64,000 nucleotides of DNA from the NCBI RefSeq assembly GCF_900142875.1, contig NZ_FRCK01000001.1, forward strand, positions 248,001 through 312,000, written 5' to 3'. Position 1 is the first letter of the stretch, and the number at the start of each line of letters is the position of its first letter. The DNA is from Paracoccus solventivorans (GTDB taxonomy: Bacteria; Pseudomonadota; Alphaproteobacteria; Rhodobacterales; Rhodobacteraceae). Position numbers and translations under genes: made by a program. Below are positions 30,038 to 38,709 of the stretch, piece by piece. The notes under the pieces were generated by a model. That model made no database searches. It worked only from the letters and a program-made list of their open reading frames with translations, and had not been told where the DNA came from.

Positions 30038-30130
30038 CTGGAAGCTCCGTTATCGAGGGCAGGGAATCTGGCGTTCGTAAGTTACAGGTCATTGCACTTG
30101 CGCCGGCGGCGGAAACCGCCGCAACGCCGG

Positions 30131-31300
30131 TCATGCCTCCTGCACGGCGATCTGGCCTGCAACAACCCCCTGGCGGATCAGATCGGCGATCCGGCCCTCG
30201 CCGATGCCGCGCTGCCGCAGCGCGGAAACACCGGTCTGCGCCGCAACCGGCGGCGGGCGAACGTCGCCCGGGGTCGAGCGGCTGAAACGCGGCGCAGGCG
30301 CCGGCTCGATCACGCCATTGCCGCGCAAGAAGCTGCCGCGCGCCTGTGCCAGCTCGTGCGCCGGGGCCTCGGCCATGTCGAGGACCGGGGTGACGCAGGC
30401 GTCGATTCCGTCGAACGCGGACTCCCACTCATCGCGGGTGCGGGTCGCAAACACCTCGGCAAAGGCGGTACGCAGCCGCGGCCAGCCCGCGCGATCGTTC
30501 TGGTCCGGCAGATCGGCATCCGCCAGCCCCAGCACCGCAAGCAGTTCGGCATAGAAGCGCTTTTCGACCGCCCCCACCGCCATATAGCCGCCGTCGCTGG
30601 TCCGATAGGTCGTATACCAGGGCGAGCCGCCGTCGGCGGTGTTGCTGCCGCGCTGAAGGTCCCACTGGCCGGCCTGCCAATATCCGTAATGCATGGTCAT
30701 CAACGAGCCGACGCCATCCACCATCGCCGCATCGACCACCTGACCCTGCCCGGACTGCTGACGCTCGCGCAGCGCCGCTAGCAGCCCCAGTGCCAGATAA
30801 AGCGCCCCTCCGCCGAAATCGCCGATATAATTGAGCGGGACCACCGGCGGCGCGTCTGGCGACGGTCCGATGGCCGCCAGCGCCCCGCTCATCGCGATAT
30901 AGTTGATGTCGTGACCGGCACGGGCGGCCAGCGGGCCGGTCTGCCCCCATCCGGTCATGCGGCCGTAGATCAGGCCGGGGTTGGCTGCCATGCAGGGCTC
31001 GGGGCCAAGGCCCAGACGCTCCATCACGCCGGGGCGGAAACCCTCGATCAGCAGGTCGCTGTCGCGGATCAGCTCCAGCACCAGCCTTACCCCCTCGGGG
31101 GATTTCAGATCGACGGCCAGCGCCTGCTTGTTGCGGTTCAGCAGGTCATAGCGGGTCGGGACGTCGAAACCCAGGTCGGCGCTGGTCACCCGCTGGATGC
31201 TAAGCACCTCGGCGCCAAGATCGGCCAGCAACATGCCGCAGAACGGAGCCGGGCCAAGCCCCGCCATTTCGATGACTTTCAGACCGGAGAGCGGCCCCAT
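30131..31300 (-). CDS. CaiB/BaiF family III CoA-transferase or alpha-methylacyl-CoA racemase
   Basis: A 389-residue protein with family features MGPLSGLKVIEMAGLGPAPF, DLKSPEGVRL, EGFRPGVMERLGLGP, GHDINYIAMSGAL and IGDFGGGALYLALG. The GHDINY His and following GDF Asp are the proton-transfer pair of alpha-methylacyl-CoA racemases (AMACR), which favours racemase over transferase. It follows the TetR gene by 37 bp on the same strand. It would set the stereochemistry of, or load CoA onto, the pathway acid. Confidence 0.85.
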   Translation of the reverse strand: MGPLSGLKVIEMAGLGPAPFCGMLLADLGAEVLSIQRVTSADLGFDVPTRYDLLNRNKQALAVDLKSPEGVRLVLELIRDSDLLIEGFRPGVMERLGLGPEPCMAANPGLIYGRMTGWGQTGPLAARAGHDINYIAMSGALAAIGPSPDAPPVVPLNYIGDFGGGALYLALGLLAALRERQQSGQGQVVDAAMVDGVGSLMTMHYGYWQAGQWDLQRGSNTADGGSPWYTTYRTSDGGYMAVGAVEKRFYAELLAVLGLADADLPDQNDRAGWPRLRTAFAEVFATRTRDEWESAFDGIDACVTPVLDMAEAPAHELAQARGSFLRGNGVIEPAPAPRFSRSTPGDVRPPPVAAQTGVSALRQRGIGEGRIADLIRQGVVAGQIAVQEA

Positions 31301-31337
31301 GATTTATCCTTCCGATATTGTGTCGACCCGAGGCGGC

Positions 31338-32075
31338 CTAGATTTTCTGGTCGTGATCCCTGGTCAGCGCAGCCTCCAGCCGCGCCAGCCGCGCCTCGAT
31401 CCGCTCGACCCGCTCGGGCAGCGGCAAAGTCCCCTCGGGCGGCGCGTTGCGGTTGCGCATGCCCTCATAGATCAGGTCGGTCAGTTCGCGTGCGACATCC
31501 GTCACGACGATCCGCCCCTCGCCGCGCAGATGCCCCCAGGTCTCGTGCTCCATCGCGCCGAAGACGACCGAGCGGATGAGCCGGGTCGAGATCCTGTCGT
31601 GGAACTCGCCCGACGCGATGGCTTCCTGGCAGACCTCGCGGATCGCCGAGGTATAGGTGCGGTTCAGCTTGTAGATCCGCATCTGGCGATAATTGGGATC
31701 CGGTCGCACCTCGGTCAGCAGGAAACGGGACAGGCCGGGAAAGTCATAGGTCGTCCGCAGCGCCGAATGGATAAGATAATAGATCCGCTCGCGCGTCCCG
31801 GTCACATGCGCATAGGCGGCACCGATGCGGTATTCCTGTTCCATCCAGTCTTCCGCCACCCGCAGCATCAGGTCGCGCTTGGACTTGAAGAAGCGATAGA
31901 TCGTGCCTTCCACGATGCCGCATTCCGCAGCGATCTCGGCGACGGAGACCGCATTGTAGTCGCGTTCCGCAAGCATCCGCCGGGCGACGGACAGGATCAT
32001 CGACACCCGCTGCTTTTGCGGCATCCGCGACTTGCGCCGGGGCAGATCGGTGGCAACGCTCTGATCTTGGGTCAA
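31338..32075 (-). CDS. TetR/AcrR-family transcriptional regulator
   Basis: A 245-residue regulator with the N-terminal helix-turn-helix VSVAEIAAECGIVEGTIYRFFKSKRDLM, a ligand-binding helical domain and a C-terminal heptad region (RVERIEARLARLEAAL). The likely start is TTG 32075 after GGGACAGG; the next ATG (32024) would remove 17 residues. Located between the TRAP transporter and the racemase, all on one strand; acyl-CoA or acid ligands are common for such neighbours. Probable local repressor. Confidence 0.85.
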   Translation of the reverse strand: MTQDQSVATDLPRRKSRMPQKQRVSMILSVARRMLAERDYNAVSVAEIAAECGIVEGTIYRFFKSKRDLMLRVAEDWMEQEYRIGAAYAHVTGTRERIYYLIHSALRTTYDFPGLSRFLLTEVRPDPNYRQMRIYKLNRTYTSAIREVCQEAIASGEFHDRISTRLIRSVVFGAMEHETWGHLRGEGRIVVTDVARELTDLIYEGMRNRNAPPEGTLPLPERVERIEARLARLEAALTRDHDQKI

Positions 32076-32094
32076 GGTCCTGTCCCTTTCCGGC

Positions 32095-33417
32095 TTACAT
32101 GGTCTTGACCAGGATCAGCGAAAGCGCTGGCACCGCCACCAGCAGCGCGATCCGCAGCAGGTCGGAAATCAGGAAGGGCAGCACGCCGCGATAGGTTTCC
32201 ATCAGGCTGACATCCCGGGCCATCTTGTTGACGACGAACACGTTCATTCCCACCGGGGGCGTGATCAGGCCGATTTCCACCACCGTAAGCGCAAGGATGC
32301 CGAACCACAGCGATTTTTCCTGCGGCGACAGGCCGAACAGATCAAGCTGCACCACGATGGGAAAGAACAGCGGCACGGTCAGCATGATGATCGCCATGGA
32401 TTCCATCACGCAGCCCAGGACGATGTAGATGAGCAGCATCCCCAGGATGATCATGATCGGGGTGACGCCGCTGCTGACGATGATATCCGCGATCTGATGG
32501 GTCATGTTGGTTAAGGCCAGCGCCGCGTTCAGCATGTCCGCGCCCAGCAGGATGACGAAGATCATCACCGTCGCCTCGGCAGTGCCCAGCAGGCATTGCA
32601 GGAAGCCGGCGGGCTTCAGTTCCCCCGACAGCGCCGCGATCAGCCCGCAGGCGAACACCTCTACGGCCGAGGCCTCGGTCGGGCTGGCCCAGCCGCGATA
32701 GATGCTCAGGATGACGACCAGAAAGACGACGGCCACCGGCAGCACCCCGATGAACGAGCGCAGGATCTCGACCAGCGCGGCGGGAACGCCGGCCGGCCCG
32801 GCCTGTGGGTTGCGGGAAACCACCAGCATCACCACCAGCATGTAACCGATCACGGCGATGATCGCAGGCACGATGGCGGCGATGAACAGCTTGCCAATCG
32901 ATTCCCCGGTCAGGATCGCATAGATCACCAGCGGGACCGAAGGCGGGATCAGGATCCCCAGGGTGCCGCCCGCGGCCACCGCCCCGGTGGCCAGCCCCGG
33001 CGAATAGCCGCGCTGGCGCATTTCCGGCAGCGCCACCTGACCCATGGTCGCTGCGGTGGCCAGCGAACTGCCGCAGACCGAGGCGAAACCGGCGCAGGCG
33101 CCGATGGTGGCCACCGCGACGCCGCCGCGGAACCGCCCGAGCACCGCATTCACGAACCGGAACAGCGCCCGTGATAATCCGCCATGGGTGGCGAACTGCC
33201 CCATCATGATGAACATCGGGATGACGATCAGGTCGAAATTGGACAGCCGGGCATAGGTGACGTTCTTGGTCCAGGCCAGCAGGACCTCGACCGAGCCGAC
33301 CACATAGACAAAGCCCGCCGCACCGCAGAGAAACATCGCCGTGCCCACCGGCATCCGCAGCAGGATCAGCAGCACCGTCAGGCCGAGGATCAGCAGCCCC
33401 AGGGTCATCGGTTCCAT
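32095..33417 (-). CDS. TRAP transporter large permease (DctM family)
   Basis: A 440-residue membrane protein with about twelve helices, the transport channel of a TRAP system. Family segments are FDLIVIPMFIMMGQFATHGGLS, CAGFASVCGSSLATAATMG and GILIPPSVPLVIYAILTGES. Complete and of normal length. It starts 3 bp after the small permease stop. Confidence 0.92.
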   Translation of the reverse strand: MEPMTLGLLILGLTVLLILLRMPVGTAMFLCGAAGFVYVVGSVEVLLAWTKNVTYARLSNFDLIVIPMFIMMGQFATHGGLSRALFRFVNAVLGRFRGGVAVATIGACAGFASVCGSSLATAATMGQVALPEMRQRGYSPGLATGAVAAGGTLGILIPPSVPLVIYAILTGESIGKLFIAAIVPAIIAVIGYMLVVMLVVSRNPQAGPAGVPAALVEILRSFIGVLPVAVVFLVVILSIYRGWASPTEASAVEVFACGLIAALSGELKPAGFLQCLLGTAEATVMIFVILLGADMLNAALALTNMTHQIADIIVSSGVTPIMIILGMLLIYIVLGCVMESMAIIMLTVPLFFPIVVQLDLFGLSPQEKSLWFGILALTVVEIGLITPPVGMNVFVVNKMARDVSLMETYRGVLPFLISDLLRIALLVAVPALSLILVKTM

Positions 33418-33420
33418 CGC

Positions 33421-34002
33421 TCAGATCCTCCCGAGTCGAAATGTCTGGGCCATCCTGTCGGTCACCTGCTGTGGTGCGACGGCCTGAAACAGGCCGACCA
33501 CGCCGAACAGGCCCAGACCCGGCGCCATTGCCAGCTGCCAGTAGCCCTCGCGCCAGGCGAGCAAGGTCGAGATCGCGTGGCTTTCAAGGCTGCCCAGGCC
33601 CAACGCCGCCGTGCGCGCCGCCAGCAGCAGACCCAGACAGCCGAGGCTGAGATACCCGATCCGGTTCAGCACCTGCTGCACCGCGCGCGGCAGCGACCTG
33701 GTGGCGAAATCGACGGCGACATTGCCATGCCGGACCTGGCACCAAGCAAACAGCAGCGAGGCGGCAACAGCCCCGCCCATCTGGACGATCTCGACATCGC
33801 CCCGCACCTGCCAGCCCATGGTCTTGCGCGCCACGATCGAAATCGTCAGCAGAGTCGCCAGTCCGCAGAACATCAACCCTCCGGCGGCGGCGGCCACCAG
33901 CGCCGAACCGTGCAGAATGCGTGCCGCGCCCAGCCACGGACGCAGACCCCCTTGTGCGGTGTTGCCGGCCATGCGGCCGGTCCTTGCTGTCATGTCTGCC
34001 AT
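33421..34002 (-). CDS. TRAP transporter small permease (DctQ family)
   Basis: A 193-residue protein with four hydrophobic helices (for example LMFCGLATLLTISIVARKTM and VGDVEIVQ-type loop WQVRGDVEIVQMGGAVAAS). It partners DctM and DctP. Starts at ATG 34002 after GAGGACAGG. Confidence 0.88.
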   Translation of the reverse strand: MADMTARTGRMAGNTAQGGLRPWLGAARILHGSALVAAAAGGLMFCGLATLLTISIVARKTMGWQVRGDVEIVQMGGAVAASLLFAWCQVRHGNVAVDFATRSLPRAVQQVLNRIGYLSLGCLGLLLAARTAALGLGSLESHAISTLLAWREGYWQLAMAPGLGLFGVVGLFQAVAPQQVTDRMAQTFRLGRI

Positions 34003-34075
34003 CCTGTCCTCGGAAGCGAGATGATGAACGAAGCGGAAGGTCCCCGGCCCGCGGTCGTGGCGGACCGGGCGGCGC

Positions 34076-35104
34076 TTACTGGTTTTCGTATTTGGCGATC
34101 AGCGCCGTGGCGGTCTCGTAAAGCGCGGCTCCATCGGCCCCGCTCCGGTCGACCTCTTCGATCCAGCGCTGGCGGACCACCTCCATCCGCTTCACCCACT
34201 CGGCATATTGCGCATCGTCGATGACGTGGACCCTGGCGCCGCGCTCCATCGCCGCCTCGCGGTCCTCGACGCCCTTTCGCCGGTAGATCTCGCTCATCTG
34301 GCGCGAGGCCTCGACCCCGGATGCCTCGTCGATCACCGCCTGCAGATCCGCCGGCAGGCGGTCGTAGGCGCGCTCGCCGATCACGAACATGGCGATCGAG
34401 TTGGTAAACGGACGGCTGCCATCTGCGAAGACGGTGTGGGCGCTGGTTTCTTCCTGCATGTTGAGCATGCGGACCGCACTCCACGGGATCATCACCCCGT
34501 CGATCACGCCGCGCGACAGCGATTCAGTGATCGCATTGGCCGGCAGCTGCACAGGCAAGGCACCGACCTGCTCCAGCGCAATGGCGCCATAGCGGCCGGG
34601 CGAGCGGATCTTGAGCCCGCGCATCTCGTCCATGGTCTGCAGCGCCTCGGCCTTGAAATGCAGGACCGACGGGTCGCCGACCGCCACCCACAGGGGACGC
34701 ACGCCGCTATACTCGTCAGGCACGTGCTCGGTGACATATTCATACATCGCCATGGCGGTGACCGGCTCGGTTCCCGCGATGAAGGGCAGCTCAAAGACCT
34801 CGCTGCGCAGATAGCCGCCGGGCTGGTACGAGGGCACGGTGAAGACCGCATCGACGATGCCGTCCCGCGCCTGGTCGATCAGTTGCGCAGGCGTGCCGCC
34901 CAGCTGCATCGCGGGGTAGATCTGGCAGGCCATCCGCCCGTCCGAGCGGGTCTTGATGGTCTCGCACCAGTGTTCGACCATGTCCGTCGCCGGAAACGCC
35001 GTTGACGGCAGGAAGTGATGGACGCGCAAGGTGACGTCCTGCGCCGCGGCTTGGCCGGCTGCCGCCAGCAGGGCGGACGTGACGAGTGGGAACAGGGCTT
35101 TCAT
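34076..35104 (-). CDS. TRAP transporter periplasmic binding protein (DctP family)
   Basis: A 342-residue binding protein with signal peptide MKALFPLVTSALLAAAGQAAA. Features of the family: DVTLRVHHFLPSTAFPATDMVEHW, GLKIRSPGRYGAIALEQVGALPVQLPANAITESLSRGVIDGVM, the last containing the conserved Arg that grips a carboxylate. Its start overlaps the upstream acyl-CoA ligase stop (ATGA), so the ligase and transporter are one transcript. Ligand: an organic acid, otherwise unknown. Confidence 0.9.
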   Translation of the reverse strand: MKALFPLVTSALLAAAGQAAAQDVTLRVHHFLPSTAFPATDMVEHWCETIKTRSDGRMACQIYPAMQLGGTPAQLIDQARDGIVDAVFTVPSYQPGGYLRSEVFELPFIAGTEPVTAMAMYEYVTEHVPDEYSGVRPLWVAVGDPSVLHFKAEALQTMDEMRGLKIRSPGRYGAIALEQVGALPVQLPANAITESLSRGVIDGVMIPWSAVRMLNMQEETSAHTVFADGSRPFTNSIAMFVIGERAYDRLPADLQAVIDEASGVEASRQMSEIYRRKGVEDREAAMERGARVHVIDDAQYAEWVKRMEVVRQRWIEEVDRSGADGAALYETATALIAKYENQ

Positions 35105-37056
35105 CGTGTGACCTCCGGGTCGGTTTGCTGGATCGATGTCTGGCAGTGCAGGCGAGAGGCGATTTCGGTGATCTCGGCCGCGGCCTCGGCTGCAAGAGGG
35201 GCGGCGAACACTGCTCGATCCCCCCGCGGGCCGGTGGTCAGCTCAAAGCCGGGGGCGCCGGCGCCGAACCGGTCCGACAGCGCCCGCTGCAATGCCCGCC
35301 GCTTGGCGTCGAAGCGCAGCGCGACCTTGGAGATCTTGCCCACCGGCGTCAGCGGCAGCGCGTCCAGGATATGGATTTCCCGGGGCAAGGCGGCGCGTTC
35401 GGCAATCCGTCCGGCGCACCAGTCGCGCAGGGCGGTGCCGCTGGTGACGGCCCCCTCCATCAGCTCGACATAGGCGACGGGCATCTCGCCCTTGTCGGCG
35501 TCAGGCTCGGCCACGGCGGCGCACAGGCGCACCGCCGGATGGGCGTCCAGCACATCCTCGATTAGGCGGGGGTCGATATTGTGGCCGCCGCGGATGATCA
35601 GGTCCTTGGCGCGCCCCGAAAGCCACAGGTAACCGTCGCCATCCAGCCGCCCGATGTCGCCGGAATTGCCCCAGACCGAGCCGTCGCGCGGGTCAGTGAC
35701 GAAAAATTCGGGGTCGCGGTCAGGCAGATTGTAGCCAAGCATCAAGCTTGGCCCCTGCGCAACCACGACCCCGCAACTGTCCGGGGGGAGGTCACGGTCA
35801 ATGCGGCTGTGGCCGTCGATCTCGACGACCCGCAAGGTATAGCCGGGCAAGGCCCGCCCGACGGACCCGACCCGCGGGCGGGTGGAGGGATCGGGATGGC
35901 CGGTGATGGTGCCATGCGTCTCGGTCAGGCCCCAGTTCTCGCGCAGCCAGATCCCGAAGCGCTGGTGGAACCGCTCCATCAGGTCGACGGGGATCGTCGC
36001 GCCGCCGCAATGGAAATCGGTGATCCGATGGTGGACCCGGCCTTCCGGGCTGGCTTGCAGTATCGCCGCCGCCGTCGTCGGCGTGGAAAGGACCGAGGTG
36101 ACGCCGAACTCCTCCATCAACGGCCAGAAATTCGCGACCACCTCGCGGTCCCGGAACCCGCGCGAGGTCAGCGTCAGCAGGGTCTGGCCGAACAGCAGGC
36201 TGCGGGTTCCCAGCGGGATCAGCCCGCCACAGTGAAAGTTCGGCATCCCGTTGGCAACCACCGTCTCGGGCTCGGGGCCCATCAGGGTGCCGGTGTTCCA
36301 GGACACGATCAGCAACCGGCGCTGCGACATGCGGACCAGCTTGGGCAGTCCGGTGGTGCCGCCGGTGGGCATCGTCACCACGACATCCTCGGGCCCGGTC
36401 AGCCCCGCCAGCGGGGCCTCCGTTCCGACACCCGCCAGCGCGTCGTCAAATCCACGCGCGGGGTCGGTCTCTCCGACCAGCAGGATATGCCGCAACTCGG
36501 GCATGATCTCCCGCAACCGGTCCAGGTCGCGCCACACCCCGTCGCCGCCGGCGGCCGTGGTGGTGGTCACCAGTGTCGTCACCTGGCCCGAGCGCAGGAT
36601 CCCTGCCAGCGCCTCGACTTCCAGATAGGGGTTGACCGGCAGCAGCGTGCCCACCGCCATCGCCGCCCACGAGGCGACCAGCCCCTCGGCGACCATCGGC
36701 AGGACCACCGCCACAACCGGCCGCTGCCCGGGTCCGGCATGTGACTGGAACAGCCGGCCGGCACGCTCGATCCGGTCCAGCATCTCGGCATAGGAAAGGG
36801 TGCTGCGCGGGCCGCCGGGAACGCCACGATGCAACTGGATGATCGCGGGTTTATCGGGTTGCGCCGCCGCCGTGGCGCGCAGGCATCCCAGAACGGTCGT
36901 CGCGGGGACAAGCGCCTCGATGGGCCAGCGCGCGATTTCCGTGCGGTCCGAGTCGGTCAGGCAGCGGGCGCGCGCAACCCGCCCCGGCAGCGGCGCATAC
37001 CCGGGCAGCCAGGGCAGAACCGCGGCCTGGCTGGCGTTGCGCATCGACATGTCCAT
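35101..37056 (-). CDS. AMP-dependent acyl-CoA synthetase coupled to the TRAP transporter
   Basis: A 651-residue ligase from ATG 37056 (GGGAGGAGG six bases upstream). Motifs: the P-loop is a variant, MPTGGTTGLPKLVRMSQ, where most have TSGTTGxPKG; NWGLTETHGT; NSGDIGRLDGDGYLWLSGRAKDLIIRGG; and PLTPVGKISKVALRFD with the catalytic Lys. The N-terminal 50 residues are atypical. Overlap with dctP implies that the acid taken up is thioesterified at once. Different subgroup from the ligase in the liv operon. Confidence 0.88.
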   Translation of the reverse strand: MDMSMRNASQAAVLPWLPGYAPLPGRVARARCLTDSDRTEIARWPIEALVPATTVLGCLRATAAAQPDKPAIIQLHRGVPGGPRSTLSYAEMLDRIERAGRLFQSHAGPGQRPVVAVVLPMVAEGLVASWAAMAVGTLLPVNPYLEVEALAGILRSGQVTTLVTTTTAAGGDGVWRDLDRLREIMPELRHILLVGETDPARGFDDALAGVGTEAPLAGLTGPEDVVVTMPTGGTTGLPKLVRMSQRRLLIVSWNTGTLMGPEPETVVANGMPNFHCGGLIPLGTRSLLFGQTLLTLTSRGFRDREVVANFWPLMEEFGVTSVLSTPTTAAAILQASPEGRVHHRITDFHCGGATIPVDLMERFHQRFGIWLRENWGLTETHGTITGHPDPSTRPRVGSVGRALPGYTLRVVEIDGHSRIDRDLPPDSCGVVVAQGPSLMLGYNLPDRDPEFFVTDPRDGSVWGNSGDIGRLDGDGYLWLSGRAKDLIIRGGHNIDPRLIEDVLDAHPAVRLCAAVAEPDADKGEMPVAYVELMEGAVTSGTALRDWCAGRIAERAALPREIHILDALPLTPVGKISKVALRFDAKRRALQRALSDRFGAGAPGFELTTGPRGDRAVFAAPLAAEAAAEITEIASRLHCQTSIQQTDPEVTR

Positions 37057-37122
37057 GTTGCCTCCTCCCAAAAGCACTGGAACCTCTGTGTTCTCCTCCC
37101 GCGGTGCGGGGTGGCGCCGGTC

Positions 37123-37929
37123 TCAGGCGGCCGAGATGCCTCCGTTCACCGAAATCACCTGGCCGGTCAGCCGCGCGGCGGCAGGGCTGGCCAGGAACAC
37201 CAGCGTGGGGGCGATGTCTTCGGGCCGGGTCAGCCCCAACGCGGCGGCCTTTTCGGCGCGCTGGAACAGCTTGGCCGCAAAGGGATCGTCCATGATGCGG
37301 TCATAGGATTGCGTGTCCGCGATCAGCGACGGGGTGACCGCGTTCACCCGGATTCCGTCGCGCTTGGCCTCCATCGCCAGGGTGGTGGCAAAGCGGGTGA
37401 TTGCGGCCATGCCGGCGCCGATCACCGCCTCGCCCGGGGTCGGCACGCGGGCCGCGTCCGAAGCGACGAGAATGATCGCACCGCGCCGCCGTTCCCGCAT
37501 TCCCGGCAGTACCGCCGCGGAAAGCAGCAGCGCGGGCAGGGCCTGCTCGTTCAGTTGCGCAGGGATTTCACCAGGATCGAGCAGATGGAACAACCTCGGC
37601 ACGGCCCCGGAGTTCGCGGCGCTGATCGCGATGTCGATCGGGCCGATCCGGGCCTCGATCGCAGCGATCGCAGGGGCAACGGCACCCGGATCGCACAGCT
37701 CCGCCGGCTGGAAGCTGGACACCCCGGCGTGGCCCTCGCCATTCAGCTGCGCGACGGCCGCGGCACCCTTGTGCGGGTTGCGGCCGATCAGCACCACCTG
37801 CGCCGCACCCTCGCGCAGCAGCAGCCGTGCGGTCTCCAGCCCGACGCCGGAAGTCCCGCCGCCAATGACCGCGTTGCTGCCGCGAAGCGCAAAGGCCGGG
37901 TGGCGGCCGTCGTCGGCTTCTGTCATCAT
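37123..37929 (-). CDS. SDR-fold protein lacking the catalytic Tyr and Lys
   Basis: A 268-residue Rossmann protein with the cofactor motif VIGGGTSGVGLETARLL and the classical C-terminal VFLASPAAARLTGQVISVNGG. The catalytic Ser is present (Ser157), but the residues in the Tyr and Lys positions are Ile170 and Met174 (GEAVIGAGMAAI), at the exact canonical spacing. It may bind NAD(P) or a CoA ester without ordinary dehydrogenase chemistry. Strong AGGGG site before ATGATG. First gene of the minus-strand ligase/TRAP operon. Confidence 0.85.
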   Translation of the reverse strand: MMTEADDGRHPAFALRGSNAVIGGGTSGVGLETARLLLREGAAQVVLIGRNPHKGAAAVAQLNGEGHAGVSSFQPAELCDPGAVAPAIAAIEARIGPIDIAISAANSGAVPRLFHLLDPGEIPAQLNEQALPALLLSAAVLPGMRERRRGAIILVASDAARVPTPGEAVIGAGMAAITRFATTLAMEAKRDGIRVNAVTPSLIADTQSYDRIMDDPFAAKLFQRAEKAAALGLTRPEDIAPTLVFLASPAAARLTGQVISVNGGISAA

Positions 37930-38069
37930 TCCCCTGCCCCCTTAGCCGTCGCAGGCGTGGTCCAACCGGGTGTTTGGTGACCTGCGCTCGCAGAGCAGAT
38001 CATCTTACACGAGCCCGCCGGAAACGCGTTCCGGGCAGTTCCTCCTCGCTCGATCCCGATATTGTCCCT

Positions 38070-38085
38070 GTAACCTCTAGGTTAC
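38070..38085. promoter_or_regulatory. Palindrome GTAACC-TCTA-GGTTAC upstream of the SDR operon
   Basis: Perfect six-base inverted arms, 141 bp before the SDR start. Size and symmetry suit a dimeric repressor such as the TetR protein encoded at the end of the same operon. Its sequence differs from the 25108 palindrome. Confidence 0.5.
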
Positions 38086-38175
38086 CTGCTAGCGTATAGT
38101 TCACTTCCTTAGCAATATTGATGAGTCTTGCTCATCTCGTCAACGGTTAATTTTAGGCGGGGAGAGAAGCCAGCG

Positions 38176-38280
38176 ATGGCTGTAAATATCGCTTTATTAT
38201 TGATGACATATAAGAATCCCTGCGGAAAGGAACACTGGCGCATGGCTTCCAAGACACCTTCAGATGAAAACGAACCGTAA
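38176..38280 (+). CDS. Possible 34-residue peptide in an AT-rich patch
   Basis: Reads MAVNIALLLMTYKNPCGKEH and ends DENEP. GGGGAGAG lies about a dozen bases upstream, rather far. An internal ATG with AAAGGA in front would give only MASKTPSDENEP. No family recognised; it may be chance. Confidence 0.2.
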   Translation: MAVNIALLLMTYKNPCGKEHWRMASKTPSDENEP

Positions 38281-38709
38281 GCGGACTGGCCTTCACAGGC
38301 TGTCAAGCGAACCGCTTGGCGGGCATGGGCGCGGTCCTTACTCCGAACGCTCGTCATTCCACGGCCAAGGCGTCACCTGAGGTGATCGCTTCGCCGCCAT
38401 GTGTCCGCTTCCCGCTGTCCCGCGCAAAAGCGACGCGCCGACCGCACCTTGAACATGCGCGCCGCCATTCAAAATCTGCAATTTCGATGATTCGAGCGCC
38501 CCATAACTGCGGTCTTTACGGACGCGAAGCCTGCAGAAAGCTTTCAGCCCTCTACGCTCCATTCATCATGCGATCGGGCCCTTCCGGGCGACAACATCCT
38601 GAGCAGAACCGCACCGCCGCCGTCAGCGAGCGGCGCCAGCTCCGTGCGGCCGGAACTGCCGCGTCGGGGGCAACTGAGACAGGCTCATCAAACTGACGGC
38701 CCACTCCCC

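Larger units (their letters stand above)
37930..38709. other. 780-bp intergenic region between the SDR gene and the P-type ATPase
   Basis: Contains the palindrome at 38070-38085 and an A+T-rich patch (about 38085-38275) with a possible 34-codon frame. From 38300 to 38700 several short frames exist, none with a recognisable product or good start; this part may be decayed or non-coding. The ATPase gene ends at 38710. Confidence 0.5.

Noticed and set aside
38338..38562. A 74-codon minus-strand frame before the metal ATPase region
   Set aside because: No domain or convincing start; the area has several equally weak frames on both strands.
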